NCBI RefSeq assembly: GCF_903866365.1
Contig: NZ_CAIPNF010000016.1
Coordinates: 1 to 47,972 of the forward strand
Reading direction: 5' to 3'
Length of the DNA: 47,972 nucleotides
Source of the DNA: an uncultured Thiocystis sp.
Lineage (GTDB): Bacteria > Pseudomonadota > Gammaproteobacteria > Chromatiales > Chromatiaceae
Shown: positions 9,857 to 20,783 of the stretch, piece by piece
Position numbering within the stretch: position 1 is the stretch's first letter
How the letters are laid out: every line of letters begins with the position of its first letter
Made by a program: the position numbers and the translations under genes
The notes under the pieces: generated by a model
What the model was told of the DNA's origin: nothing
Databases searched by the model: none
What the model saw: only the letters and a program-made list of their open reading frames with translations

Positions 9857-11311
9857 CTATTTCCGCCAGAACTGCGGCGTAAAGAGGATCAGCAGCGAGA
9901 AGACTTCCAGCCGCCCGAGCAGCATGGTCACGCTCAAGACCCAGGTTTCGAAATCGGTGAGTCCGCCGTAATTGGTCGCCGGTCCGACCACGCCCAGGCC
10001 CGGCCCGGCGTTGTTGATGCAGGCAATGACTGCGGTGAAGGCCGAGATAAAGTCCAGCCCGCCGAAGATCAGCAGGAAGGTCATGGTCACGATGCTCATG
10101 AAATACAGAAAAATGAATCCAAGGATGGCCACGACCACGCTGTTGGGAATCGGCATCCCACCCACCGTCACCGGTGCGGCCAAGTTTGGATGCAGTAGCC
10201 GGGTCAGCTCGCGACCGCTCTGGCGGATCAGAATCAGGGTGCGGATCATCTTGATGCCGCCGCCGGTCGAGCCGGAACTGGCGGTGATCGCGGACAGAAA
10301 CAGCATCCAGAAGGGGACGAAGGTCGGCCAGAGCGCGTAGTCCGTGCTGACGAAGCCGCAGTCGGTCGCGATCGACACCAGATTGAAGCTGACGAAACGC
10401 AGGGCAGTCCAGAAGCTGGCATAGACATCGAGAAGCCAGAGATAGGCGGCGCAGCCGACACAACTGAGAAACAGCACGGCCAAGACGCCCTTGGCTTCGG
10501 CGTCACGCCAGTAGGGCCGGAAACTGCGCTCGCGCCAGACGGTGAAGTGGGTGGCGAAATTCAGCGCGGCCAGCACCATGAAGACGATCAGCACCGCCTC
10601 GATGGCGGGCGAATCGAAGGCGCCGACGCTGGCGTCGCGGGTCGAGAAGCCGCCCAGACTGAGCGCCGCGAAGGCGTGACAGATGGCATCGAACCAACTC
10701 ATGCCAACCAGCCACAAGCCGAGGATACAGGCCAGGGTGAGCACCAGGTAAATGACCCACAGCACGGCCGCGGTGTCGGCGATGCGGGCGGTGAGCTTGG
10801 CGTCCTTGATGGGACCGGGCACCTCGGCGCGAAACAACTGCATGCCGCCGACGCCGAGCATGGGCAGGATGGCGACCGCCAGCACGATGATGCCCATGCC
10901 GCCCAGCCAATTGATCGCATGCCGCCAGAGGTTGATGGAGGGGGCGAGGGTATCGAGCCCGACCATGACCGTCGCGCCGGTGGTGGTCAGGCCGGACATC
11001 ATCTCGAAGAAGGCGTCGGTAAAGGAGAGTTGCTCATGCAGCATCAGCGGCACGGTGGCGATGGCCGAGATCAGGGTCCAGGACAGGGTGACCAGGATGA
11101 AGCCATCGCGCGCCTTCAGTTCCATCCGGTAGCGCCGGGTCGCCAGGGTCATGGTGCCGCCCACGGCAACGCAGGCGGCCAGACTGACCACAAAGGTGAG
11201 CAGGGTGCCGTCGCGATAGATGATCGCGCAGGCGATCGGCAACAGATAGGTCACGCTGAACACCATCAACAGGTGTCCGAGGACATTCAGGACCGAGAGC
11301 AGCGCGCGCAT
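9857..11311 (-). CDS. trkH: Trk potassium uptake system, membrane subunit TrkH
   Basis: Potassium-translocating subunit in the inner membrane, 484 aa. Repeated membrane-pore-membrane units are visible, with the selectivity-filter-like stretches MSGLTTTGATVM (near residue 109), LGGFSTRDAS and ITASSGSTGGGIKM. The C-terminal pore region is INNAGPGLGVVGP. Its ATG overlaps the last base of the trkA stop codon (TGATG), a sign of translational coupling with its cytoplasmic gating partner. Confidence 0.93.
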   Translation of the reverse strand: MRALLSVLNVLGHLLMVFSVTYLLPIACAIIYRDGTLLTFVVSLAACVAVGGTMTLATRRYRMELKARDGFILVTLSWTLISAIATVPLMLHEQLSFTDAFFEMMSGLTTTGATVMVGLDTLAPSINLWRHAINWLGGMGIIVLAVAILPMLGVGGMQLFRAEVPGPIKDAKLTARIADTAAVLWVIYLVLTLACILGLWLVGMSWFDAICHAFAALSLGGFSTRDASVGAFDSPAIEAVLIVFMVLAALNFATHFTVWRERSFRPYWRDAEAKGVLAVLFLSCVGCAAYLWLLDVYASFWTALRFVSFNLVSIATDCGFVSTDYALWPTFVPFWMLFLSAITASSGSTGGGIKMIRTLILIRQSGRELTRLLHPNLAAPVTVGGMPIPNSVVVAILGFIFLYFMSIVTMTFLLIFGGLDFISAFTAVIACINNAGPGLGVVGPATNYGGLTDFETWVLSVTMLLGRLEVFSLLILFTPQFWRK

Positions 11312-12720
11312 CAGAAAAAGGCCAGACCGACCTGGAAATAGCGTTCGATCCTGGGCACCAGATCCTTGCTCGCCAGGAAGAGAATGACATGATCCTCGGG
11401 CTCGATGAGGGTGTCGCCATGGGCGATCAGCACCTGACCGAGGCGCAGGCTGGCACCGGGAATGTCGCGGCTGACCCCGCGCACGATCGCCCCGATGCTG
11501 GCGCCCTGGGGAAGTTCCAGCTCATCGATCCGCCGACCGATGACCTTGGAGGTGGTGGGGTCGCCATGGACCACGAATTCCAGCGCCTCCGCCGCCCCGC
11601 GGCGCAGACTGTGCACCGCCGCCACGTCGCCGCGGCGCACATGCGCGAGCAATGAACCGATGGAGATCTGGGCTGGGGAGATGGCGATGTCGATGCGGTC
11701 GGCCTGGAGCAGCTCCGCGTAGGCGCGCCGGTTGATCAGGGCCAGCACGCGGCGCGCGCCGAGACTCTTGGCCAGTAGCGCGGCCAGGATGTTGGTCTCG
11801 TCGTCGTTGGTCAGTGCCAGGAAAACGTCCATGTCGTCGATGTTCTCGGCGGCGAGCAGGGTCTCGTCCGTGGTGTCCCCATGCAGCACCAACGTGTTCG
11901 TCAGGGTGGAGCCGAGTTCCCGGGCGCGCGCTTCGTTGGCCTCGATGAGCTTGACCTGATAGCGCTCCTGCGCGACGCCCGCCAGCCGGGAGCCGATATT
12001 GCCGCCGCCGGCGATCATGATCCGGCGCGTGGGCTGGTCGCGGCGGCGCAGTTCGCTCAAGATCTGACGGATGTTCTGGGTGGCCGCCAGATAAAAGACC
12101 TCGTCGCCCGCCTCGATCAGGGTGTCGCCCTCGGGCGCGAGCGGTTGATCCCGGCGATAGATGGCGGCGATCCGGGCGTCGATCTTCGGCATGTGCCGAC
12201 GCAGATCGCTGACGGGATGCCCGACCAGCGGGCCGCCCGCCACGGCGCGCGTCGCCACCAGACTGACCAGGCCGTCGGCGAATTTCAGGACTTGCAGTGC
12301 CTCGGGAAATTCGATGAGCTTGAGCAGATAGTCGGTGACGATCTGCTCCGGGCAGATGCTGAAGTCCACCGCGAAATTCTTGCCGTCCAGCAGCTCGGGA
12401 TGCTGGGCGTAGTCGGCCGAGCGCAGCCGCGCGATCTTGGTCGGGATTTTGAACAGGGTGTCGGCGGTGCGGCAGGCACAGAGATTCGTCTGATCGCTCT
12501 GGGTCACGGCGATTAAAAGATCGGTATCCTCGGCCCCGGCCTGGCGCAGCACCGAGGGCAGCGCCGCGTTCCCCGCCACGGTGCGCAGATCCAGGCGATC
12601 CTGCAATTGGCGCAGACGCCGGGTGTCGGTGTCGATGACGGTGATTTCGTTGGCCTCGGAGACCAGGCTCTCGGCCACCGACGCGCCAACCTGACCGGCA
12701 CCTAGAATGATGATCTTCAC
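11311..12720 (-). CDS. trkA: Trk potassium uptake regulator TrkA
   Basis: Peripheral NAD(H)/ATP-binding gating subunit of the Trk potassium channel. At 469 aa it holds two RCK modules in tandem, each with a Rossmann nucleotide-binding glycine motif: GAGQVGASVAE at residues 7-17 and GGGNIGSRLAG in the second half, with TrkA-C domains after each. The start is GTG (GTG AAG ATC ATC) and overlaps the apbE stop by 4 bases. Its own stop overlaps trkH by one base, so apbE-trkA-trkH are read as one coupled unit. Confidence 0.93.
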   Translation of the reverse strand: MKIIILGAGQVGASVAESLVSEANEITVIDTDTRRLRQLQDRLDLRTVAGNAALPSVLRQAGAEDTDLLIAVTQSDQTNLCACRTADTLFKIPTKIARLRSADYAQHPELLDGKNFAVDFSICPEQIVTDYLLKLIEFPEALQVLKFADGLVSLVATRAVAGGPLVGHPVSDLRRHMPKIDARIAAIYRRDQPLAPEGDTLIEAGDEVFYLAATQNIRQILSELRRRDQPTRRIMIAGGGNIGSRLAGVAQERYQVKLIEANEARARELGSTLTNTLVLHGDTTDETLLAAENIDDMDVFLALTNDDETNILAALLAKSLGARRVLALINRRAYAELLQADRIDIAISPAQISIGSLLAHVRRGDVAAVHSLRRGAAEALEFVVHGDPTTSKVIGRRIDELELPQGASIGAIVRGVSRDIPGASLRLGQVLIAHGDTLIEPEDHVILFLASKDLVPRIERYFQVGLAFF

Positions 12721-13805
12721 GGCTGATGGCTCCGCGCCAGATCGTCCTCGAAGGCCGGGCTGCCGAAGCCGCGCAGCGTGTCCCCCTCGCGAACGATGAA
12801 ATAGGCCGCCAATCCCTGGGAGGTCGCGAGCGCTGGCCCCCGCGTCTCTCCGAGGACCATGAAGGCGGTCGCCAGACCGTCGACGACCATGGCGCGGTCA
12901 CCGACCACCGTGGCCGAACCCAGGTTGCGTTCGATTGGGGCACCGGTACTGGGATCGATCTCGTGAGAATAGCGTTTGCCGTCCTTCACGAAGAAATTGC
13001 GATAGTCGCCCGAGGTCGAAATGGCGCGGTCGGAGACAGGGACGATGCGGTGCACGGTGCGCTGGTCCGGCAGCGGCTCTTCGATCGCAATGGCCCAGGG
13101 CTGGTTTTTGGCATTGCGTCCCTTGGCGCGAATGGTGCCGGCCACCGCGATCATGTAATGGCTTGCGCCAGACGCGTCCAGCCCGGTCGAGACCCGGTCG
13201 GCGCCGACCCCTTCGCCGAGTGCCGAAAGATCGATGTAGAGATCGCCTCGTGCCTTGCGAACGGCCGGCGGCGCAGCGCGCAGTTCCAGCTTACGCCAGC
13301 CGACACGCGCTTGGGCCGCCTGGATCTCCGCTGCGGTCGGCAGCGTCTCCGGGCGACCCTCGGGACCGAAGCCCCAGAGGTTGACCAGCGGTCCGATCGT
13401 GATGTCGAACGCGCCATCGCTCAGGGCGGCGATGCGCTGGCCTTCGGCGATCGCCGCGTGGAGGTTGGGCGAGAGGGGGATCCAATCGGTGCTGGGATTG
13501 CGGTTGAGGCGCGACAACTCGGAGGTCGGCTCATAGGTCGAGAGTTCGGCGATCACCTCGTTGAGCGCCGATTCGACCTGGCGTTTCAGCGTCTCGGCGG
13601 TCATGCCGACGGGTGGGCGGGCGACCTTGACCGAGTAATAGGTGCCCATCGTGGGGCCTTCGATCTCGATCAAGGGGGCTGCGCGCTCGCCGCAGCCAGT
13701 GAGCAGAAGGGCGCTTAAGGTCATCGCAGGCAGGATCCAGGAACCGCGGCGGCGGTTTTGCCCGGATCGGCGGGGACTGTCCATGACTGTCGGTAGAAAT
13801 TGCAT
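12717..13805 (-). CDS. apbE: FAD:protein FMN transferase ApbE (lipoprotein)
   Basis: Attaches FMN covalently through a phosphoester bond to Thr/Ser of periplasmic flavoproteins such as Rnf and Nqr subunits. The N terminus has arginines, a hydrophobic stretch and a lipobox LLTGC, so it is probably a lipoprotein facing the periplasm. Family landmarks include GPTMGTYYSVKV, LSTYEPTSELSRLN, DITIGPLVNLWGFG, DLSALGEGVGADRV and the metal-site region SHEIDPSTGAPI followed by VVDGLATAFMVLG. The target flavoprotein is not in this window. Several ATGs are possible; starts at 13784 or 13724 would also keep most of the signal sequence. The gene overlaps trkA by 4 bases. Confidence 0.88.
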   Translation of the reverse strand: MQFLPTVMDSPRRSGQNRRRGSWILPAMTLSALLLTGCGERAAPLIEIEGPTMGTYYSVKVARPPVGMTAETLKRQVESALNEVIAELSTYEPTSELSRLNRNPSTDWIPLSPNLHAAIAEGQRIAALSDGAFDITIGPLVNLWGFGPEGRPETLPTAAEIQAAQARVGWRKLELRAAPPAVRKARGDLYIDLSALGEGVGADRVSTGLDASGASHYMIAVAGTIRAKGRNAKNQPWAIAIEEPLPDQRTVHRIVPVSDRAISTSGDYRNFFVKDGKRYSHEIDPSTGAPIERNLGSATVVGDRAMVVDGLATAFMVLGETRGPALATSQGLAAYFIVREGDTLRGFGSPAFEDDLARSHQP

Positions 13806-13829
13806 CGTCCGAGTACGTTTCGCCGTGGT

Positions 13830-14048
13830 TTAGGTTGGGCGGTCGGACTGCGCATCCTGGGACTGATCTTTCCCAGAGGCGGCCTCGTCCGAACCCGCGA
13901 GCCCGCCACTGGTGACGGATCGCCGGAAGTCCCGGATGGCCGCGCCCAGATCCGAGGCGATGGTCGGTAACCGTTTGGACCCGAACAGGAGCAGCACCAC
14001 GACCAGAATCAACAACAACTCCCCGAAACCGATGCCGGAAAAACCCAT
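13830..14048 (-). CDS. tatA: Sec-independent protein translocase TatA
   Basis: Pore-forming component of the twin-arginine export system. The ATG at 14048 gives a 72-residue protein with a short periplasmic start (MGFSGIGFGE), one membrane helix (LLLILVVVLLLFG), the hinge SKRLP, an amphipathic helix (TIASDLGAAIRDFRRSV) and a charged tail. An upstream in-frame ATG at 14081 would add 11 residues that do not look like TatA, so it is not preferred. tatB and tatC are not next to it; here it sits alone just upstream of apbE on the same strand. Confidence 0.85.
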   Translation of the reverse strand: MGFSGIGFGELLLILVVVLLLFGSKRLPTIASDLGAAIRDFRRSVTSGGLAGSDEAASGKDQSQDAQSDRPT

Positions 14049-14207
14049 GGCCAGGAACCTCAGTAGAGAGAGCGAATACAAGTGTTCGGCGCACGCGTCA
14101 CTCGAACATGCCCTGGAGCCATCGACAGGTACCCCTCAGGCAATGCGCGCATGATCCTACGGCACGCGCCAATTTGCCAACACCTAATTGATGACGAGAC
14201 GCCCGCA

Positions 14208-14408
14208 ATGCATTCGCCCAGTTCAGACTCCGGCTGTTCTTCGCGGGCGCTCGCGATCACGCTGACGCTTGGCGCCGCATGCGCGCTGCTGTATCTGCTG
14301 CTGTTTCTGTTCTCTGACCGGCATACCGGCATACCGGCATACCGGCATACCGCAAGTCCATTTCCTTCGATAGAACAGATGCCCAGTATATTCATGGCAT
14401 CCGCATGA
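14208..14408 (+). CDS. Hypothetical small membrane protein (doubtful)
   Basis: A 66-codon open frame starting at an ATG, with one hydrophobic stretch (ALAITLTLGAACALLYLLLFLF) near residues 14-35. The C-terminal part is translated through the GGCATACC tandem repeat, which argues against a conserved protein. It is not recognised as a member of any family. The rest of 14049-14454 shows no gene. Confidence 0.25.
   Translation: MHSPSSDSGCSSRALAITLTLGAACALLYLLLFLFSDRHTGIPAYRHTASPFPSIEQMPSIFMASA
14320..14351. repeat. Tandem octamer, 4 copies of GGCATACC
   Basis: Four perfect, uninterrupted 8-bp units in a region without a convincing gene, next to an IS remnant. Confidence 0.9.
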
Positions 14409-14454
14409 TGATGCTTGGCCGCGAGTTCCAATCAGGGCGAGCGCGCATAAATCC

Positions 14455-14765
14455 TCAGCCAAACACCACCTTGGCTCGGTAGTCATCATTCCACGCGGCC
14501 TTGCGGCGCTTTTTGGCCAAGCTGATCGCCGACCCCTCCTGATCGAACAGGTTCATGCTCAGGTGGCGCACCGAGGTCATGATGGCGGGGGCCTGACCCT
14601 TGCGGATGTGGCTCGCATCGTCACCGAAGACCACGTCCAGGCGCCAGTGCAGACAGTTTTCCACGCCCCAGTGCTCGCGCACGGCGTGGGCAAAACGGGC
14701 GGCATCGGCGGCTCGATACGAGGGTCTTCCAAGGACGTGAAATGCTCAAGAATACTCGCTGACAT
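14455..14765 (-). pseudogene. ISAs1-family transposase remnant with internal deletion
   Basis: The minus strand starts with MSASILEHFTSLEDPRIEP, the usual N terminus of ISAs1-family transposases. It is then joined, out of frame, to the family's C-terminal part: RFAHAVREHWGVENCLHWRL, then DVVFGDDASHIRKG, RHLSMNLF and a basic tail. About three quarters of the gene, including most of the catalytic core, is missing and the junction shifts the reading frame. It cannot make a transposase. Confidence 0.8.
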
Positions 14766-14793
14766 GAGAAACTCCGATCATCGTTTCTCGCTA

Positions 14794-15440
14794 GGGAGTG
14801 TCATCAATTCTCGTCGTGTGGGATTCGCACGGAGATCAAGTGCGCCTCGATTATTTGAGCAGGATGCAGGCCGAAGCCAAGTGGATTCCCGCGAGGAAGT
14901 TGCGGGCCAACTTGTCATCGCGGGTGGCAATCGCTCGGAATTGTTTGAGTTTTTCGAAAAAGTTCTCGCTGAGGTAGCGCGCTTTGTACAACGCTTTGTC
15001 ATCCTCCCGCGCCACGACGCGGTTGCGCTGCGGCGGAATGACCGCGATCACGTCGGCCGCTTCCAGCACCTCCAACACGCGCGCGTCGGCGTCAGACGCC
15101 TGATCGGCCAGCAGGGCGTCCGCCTCCAGGCCCGGCAACCAGCGATCGGCGCCCGCCAGATCCGAGGCCTGGCCGCCGCTGAGAAAAAAGCCGGTGGGAT
15201 TGCCCAAGGTATCCGTAAGGGCGTGGATCTTGGTGCCGAGGCCACCTTTGCCGCGCCCGATGGCTTGGTCGCCCCCGCGCTTGTTGAGCGCGCCCGCGCG
15301 GTGTTGATGTGCCCGTAAGAGGGTGCTGTCGAGCATGGCGTACGCGTGGTCCGCGTCCTCTGCCAAGGTCTCGAACACCTGCTGCCAGACCCCGGTGCGC
15401 GCCCAGCGCGTAAACCGGGTGTGCACCACGCGAAAATCCC
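14794..15440 (-). mobile_element. IS5-family (ISL2/IS1031-like) element, one end lost
   Basis: One end is visible at about 14794, where GGGAGTGTCATCAATTCTC follows a CTA. This resembles IS5-group terminal repeats. The transposase reads leftward toward this end. The other end and the transposase N terminus are absent: homology stops near 15440, where an unrelated plus-strand gene tail begins. No partner terminal repeat was found. Confidence 0.6.
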
Positions 15441-15504
15441 CAAAGCCTCGCCTGCGCTGCGCGAATGCGCCTTGCAGGCGGGATTCTATGTCGTGCGCAT
15501 CCAC
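14851..15504 (-). pseudogene. IS5-family transposase, N-terminally truncated
   Basis: From about VHTRFTRWARTGVWQQVFE onward the frame matches the DDE core of the IS5 family: MLDSTLLRAHQHRAGA holds the first Asp, GLGTKIHALTDTLGNP and LLADQASDADA the next region, and KLKQFRAIATRDDKLARNF the C-terminal Glu/Lys area. The first roughly 50 residues of a normal transposase (the QWERIAPLLP region) are missing and replaced by unrelated codons from the flanking sequence. The start at 15504 is therefore an artefact of the junction, and the product is almost certainly inactive. Confidence 0.75.
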
Positions 15505-15558
15505 GACTCCGTGTTCGAACTAGACGTGCCGCCGGATTTTCAGCCCAAGGCGTTCTGA
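15446..15558 (+). pseudogene. C-terminal tail of an unidentified protein cut by the IS
   Basis: The plus-strand frame ends with AGFYVVRIHDSVFELDVPPD and then FQPKAF and a TGA. This has the look of a real protein C terminus, resembling the ends of DUF3782-type PD-(D/E)XK proteins, but I cannot confirm the family. Everything upstream is IS5 sequence on the opposite strand, so the gene lost its front part. Confidence 0.4.
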
Positions 15559-15616
15559 TCCGGCGCCAATAGCCCGGTAGCGAGCCCCGTTGCGACCGCG
15601 GTCAAGACCCGGCGTG

Positions 15617-16153
15617 TCACTGCCATTCTGAGTCCGGCCTTCTGACCGTGTTGAGGAGGAAGTCCGCGATCGCGTCCGCGTCATCGAGCGGCAGGATCGG
15701 CGGGTGTCCGTCAGCGGGCAGCGCGTCGGGGGTCGCCACCGCGATGATGTCGTCATCGCCCGGATAGAGCGGGGCCTGGCCGAGAGCGGCGCGATAGATC
15801 TCGATCTTGGGATAACGGGCATGCTTGAAGCCCTCGACCAGAATCAGGTCCAGTCGATCCGGCGCGAAGCGCGCAAGCATCGCGTCGAGGTCGGGATCCT
15901 CACCCTTCACGGCATTCTCGACCTGCAAGGCCCAGCGTTCGCGCGAGGCCAGAAGGGTCTGGGACGCGCCGGCGGCACGGATTTCGAAGCTGTCCTTGCC
16001 CGGCACGTCGAGGTCGAAGGAGTGATGGGCGTGCTTGAGATAACCGACCCGCAGCCCCCGTTCGCGCAGGACCGCAACGAGCCGTCGCAGCAGGGTAGTT
16101 TTGCCGCTGCCGCTCGGGGCGACGAAGCCGAATACCGGAAGATTAACGCGCAT
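15617..16153 (-). CDS. mobB: Molybdopterin-guanine dinucleotide biosynthesis adaptor MobB
   Basis: GTP-binding helper of MobA in the conversion of Mo-molybdopterin to the guanine dinucleotide cofactor used by DMSO-reductase-family enzymes. The 178-aa protein has the Walker A motif GSGKTTLLRRL (residues about 14-24), the KHAHHSFDLDVPGKDSFEIR segment, the sensor DLILVEGFKHARYPKIE and an acidic C terminus. Its length is normal. mobA is not adjacent. The short downstream gap leads into IS debris. Confidence 0.9.
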   Translation of the reverse strand: MRVNLPVFGFVAPSGSGKTTLLRRLVAVLRERGLRVGYLKHAHHSFDLDVPGKDSFEIRAAGASQTLLASRERWALQVENAVKGEDPDLDAMLARFAPDRLDLILVEGFKHARYPKIEIYRAALGQAPLYPGDDDIIAVATPDALPADGHPPILPLDDADAIADFLLNTVRRPDSEWQ

Positions 16154-16265
16154 CGTCTGTTTTTCGTTCCTGTCAAGCGCACTTGAAACGCAAAGCGCGC
16201 AGAGAATTTCGATCGTTTCAGCCCGGTCGGTCGCTCGCCACGACGCCTGCCGCGACGGTCGCGGT

Positions 16266-17501
16266 TCAGGCGCTCCCCTTGAGCATCCCGATCACGGCGG
16301 CGAGTTCCTCGCTCGCCTCCGCGATCACATCGACCTTGCCCGCCGACTCGGAGAACCCCAGGCCCAGCTTAAAATAGGCCGGCACTTCGTCATAGCGCGG
16401 CACCGGACCCCGCGACTCGGACTGATTCATGCGATAGAGCCGGGCCACCAGCACGATATCGCAATCGTCGGGCCGGTTGCCCTTGTCGCGATGCCAGTGG
16501 CCCGATTCGCGCACCACCTCGACCAGCTCGGGGCCAAGCCCCCAATAGCTCATCACCAGTTCGCCCACCATGTCGCGCAGCTTGAGGATGGCCGCGTCCA
16601 GTTCGTCATCGTCGATCTCGCGATAATGACGGCTGACAAAATCCAGGATGGGAATCTCGCCGACATCGTGCAGCAGTCCCGCCAGCAGAGCCTCCTCGGG
16701 GTTGAGCCCCTTGCAATGCCGGGCAATCACAAAGCTCAACGCGGAGATATGGACACTGCGATTCCAGACCGCCTTCATCCGCTGCTTCATGAGCGGCGAT
16801 TTGGTCTTGAAGATCTTTTGCATGGCCATGCCGACCACGGCCCCGCGGGTGAGATCCATGCCGAGCCGGATGATGGCGCTGCGCAGGTCCGCGGTCGGCT
16901 TGGCGCCGCGGTAGACGGGACTGTTGGCGAGCCGGATCAGCCCCCCGGTCGCGGCCGGATCCATCTGCACGATACGCGCCAGCCGCGCCGAATTGATGTT
17001 CGGGTCGCTCATGGCCTCCTGGATCGCCCGCGCCACCTTCGGCAGCGAGGGCAGCGCGAGACTGCCGCTTTTGCAGGCCTGATAAAACCGCATCAGCAGG
17101 GCGCTCTCGGCCTCGCTGAGATCCAGATCGTCGAGCGAGCCGCCCGGCGTGGGGCGGTCGCCGCTGAGCGTCTCGTAAAGCTGTCGATCCAGACGCAGCA
17201 GTTCGGCCTCGCCGAGGGCGACGGCGGAGTCGCGCAAACGTCCCGGCTCGAACACCGGACGACAGGCCCGCAGCGAACCCGCCTCCACGATGTCCTTCTG
17301 GTCGCCCTTGAGCAGACAGAGCTTGCCGGCCAGCACATAATCAAGCCAGGGATATTCCTGGGTCGCGACGAGTTTTTTGCCCGCCGGGAGCGACGCGATC
17401 TGACCGCCTCGGGCAAGACGCGCGCGCTGCTCCCGCGTCAATCGATGCACTGGAATCAGGTCTTCCAGGGTCTCCGCGGACAAGCCGGGGGTGGCGGTCA
17501 A
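16266..17501 (-). CDS. HDOD-domain signalling protein with cyclic-nucleotide-binding-like N terminus
   Basis: A 411-aa cytoplasmic protein. Residues 1-130 resemble a cyclic-nucleotide-binding-like beta roll (LPAGKKLVATQEYPWLDYVL) without clear ligand residues. From about 149 a HDOD domain follows: LPSLPKVARAIQEAM, ARLARIVQMDPAATGGLIRL, ANSPVYRG, and the HD-like LLAGLLHDVGEIPILDFV. HDOD proteins act as scaffolds or regulators in signalling, and most lack phosphodiesterase activity. The partner is unknown. Its ATG overlaps the end of the upstream Uma2 gene by 4 bases, so the two are probably co-translated. Confidence 0.8.
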   Translation of the reverse strand: MTATPGLSAETLEDLIPVHRLTREQRARLARGGQIASLPAGKKLVATQEYPWLDYVLAGKLCLLKGDQKDIVEAGSLRACRPVFEPGRLRDSAVALGEAELLRLDRQLYETLSGDRPTPGGSLDDLDLSEAESALLMRFYQACKSGSLALPSLPKVARAIQEAMSDPNINSARLARIVQMDPAATGGLIRLANSPVYRGAKPTADLRSAIIRLGMDLTRGAVVGMAMQKIFKTKSPLMKQRMKAVWNRSVHISALSFVIARHCKGLNPEEALLAGLLHDVGEIPILDFVSRHYREIDDDELDAAILKLRDMVGELVMSYWGLGPELVEVVRESGHWHRDKGNRPDDCDIVLVARLYRMNQSESRGPVPRYDEVPAYFKLGLGFSESAGKVDVIAEASEELAAVIGMLKGSA

Positions 17502-18079
17502 TCCAACATCTCCGCGAGCCGGATCGTCACCTTTGGCAACAGAATCGGCGACAGCGTTTCGTTCATCGTCGGTTTGCGGATCAGAGAGTACTGACCCTCC
17601 GCGAACTCGCGATGGACCGTCAGTTCGCCTGACTGCGCGTCCAACAGCCAGACTTCCGGGATGCCGACACGCGCATAGAGCGGAAGTTTCACGTCGCGAT
17701 CATAGAGCAGCGTGGTGTCGGAAACCTCGACGATCAACCGTATGTCGCTCGGGCCGGGGTGCCGGTCGCTGTAATTGTCGCGGTTGACCAGGGCGATATC
17801 CGGCTGGGGCTCGCTGCGGGTGTCGAGCGCAACGGGATTCTGGACACGCACCATATAGTTGGCGCACGGCCCGCCGCCCAGCAGTTCCGCCAGGCGATCA
17901 ACAAGGAAAGCGTGTTTGCAACCGATCGGCGCCATGTCGATCAACTCCCCTTCGATCAGTTCGACACGGTCGGTCGCGTCCAGCAGACCGGATTGCGCCA
18001 TCCGCCGATAGTCCGCCACCGACCAGCGGTGGCGCGACGGACTGGGCGCGGTTGCTCGCGAAGACAGCACGGATGACAT
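17498..18079 (-). CDS. Uma2-family (DUF820) PD-(D/E)XK endonuclease-like protein
   Basis: A 193-aa member of the Uma2/DUF820 family, a restriction-endonuclease-fold family abundant in cyanobacteria and some proteobacteria and without a settled role. Landmarks are VELIEGELIDMAPIG, the catalytic-type Asp in SEPQPDIALV, the acidic EVSDTTLLYDRDVKLPLYAR segment that holds the D/E-x-K-like pair, and GIPEVWLLD. The gene overlaps the HDOD gene downstream by 4 bases. Divergently, ettA starts about 190 bases away. Confidence 0.82.
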   Translation of the reverse strand: MSSVLSSRATAPSPSRHRWSVADYRRMAQSGLLDATDRVELIEGELIDMAPIGCKHAFLVDRLAELLGGGPCANYMVRVQNPVALDTRSEPQPDIALVNRDNYSDRHPGPSDIRLIVEVSDTTLLYDRDVKLPLYARVGIPEVWLLDAQSGELTVHREFAEGQYSLIRKPTMNETLSPILLPKVTIRLAEMLD

Positions 18080-18270
18080 GCAATACTCCCGACCCTTGGT
18101 TGTCAGGGGAAAAGATGCCTGAAGTATATTCGGCGCCGGCTTCCCATTTTGGACATTTCACCTTCGACAGCGCAGAATGCCCATCGACAGCGGGGCGCAA
18201 TGCCTCCTCCCTGGCATCCGTCGATGCGCATCCCTGACGACATCCCCCAAGCAACCAAACCGCAAAAACC

Positions 18271-19932
<1,662 letters not shown>

Positions 19933-20783
19933 TCGGCGGTCAATTCAGACCAGCGTCCCGCGTCGATCAACGGTTGTTGTTTGACCGGCTTCCAGGCATC
20001 CGCCGATCCCGCCTGCTCGGCCACGACCCGGTCGAACGCCTGCGTGATCTTGCCCAGCCCGGAAAGGATGACATGGGCGCTGGATTCGCGGATCAGACGC
20101 CAGGCATCGGCGGCGAGCTTGATGAGCACCCTGCCCCAGCGCCCGCGACGAGGACATCATGGGGCGCGTCTCCACAGCACGAAATGCCTGGAAGGTCTTG
20201 TCGTCGGAGTCGTTGGCGAGGTCAAGACGGCCGATGGTCTCGCATAGGCCACGCCTTCCATCTGCTTGGGTCAAGCGTCGGTTTTGGCATCGAGCGCAGG
20301 AGACGCCTGGCACCTTGACGACCGCCGCGAGGCGTTCTCGCCCGGCTCGCTGCCGAGCGAGATGACCGAAGCGTCGACGCGCGGTCCAAATCTTTCGCTG
20401 TACATCGCACCCTGACGGGAAGACCCGCACAATAGCGCATGGGCGGGCGTGGTTTTGTCAGCGCACCTCATCACCTATCAGTTACTCACGGGCATGAAAG
20501 GCGGGCAACGGGAGATCGTTTTGGAGACACCGCTTCAGACGACGCAGGCCGCGGGTAAACCACGAGACCAGGCTGCGATCGAGTTTCCGGAAGCTCCAAT
20601 GCCCGGGGTCACTTTGCGCCTGGGTTTTTTTCTATGGCGGCAAACTCAGCTTAACGAGCCGCTCCTCCAGTGGATGTCCCGTGCCGCGGGTTGGAGCGGC
20701 GCCGTTTGGACCGTGCGCAGTTCTTGCCCGACCAGCGGGCCGCCATCATAGGCATTGACCTCTGGCGGCCGAAGGCCGGACGC
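19933..20783. other. Degenerate region without an intact gene
   Basis: About 850 bases between ettA and ntrX. On the minus strand a stop-bounded frame (19893-20129 and a little upstream) reads GRWGRVLIKLAADAWRLIRE and later AGSADAWKPVKQQPLIDAG; it looks protein-like but is not recognised. A second minus-strand tail, HWSFRKLDRSLVSWFTRG then LRRLKRCLQNDLPLPAFHARE, ends at a TAA near 20486 and has a stop upstream of it. Both look like scraps of lost genes, possibly transposase debris. No complete coding region, hairpin array or RNA gene was identified. Confidence 0.4.
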
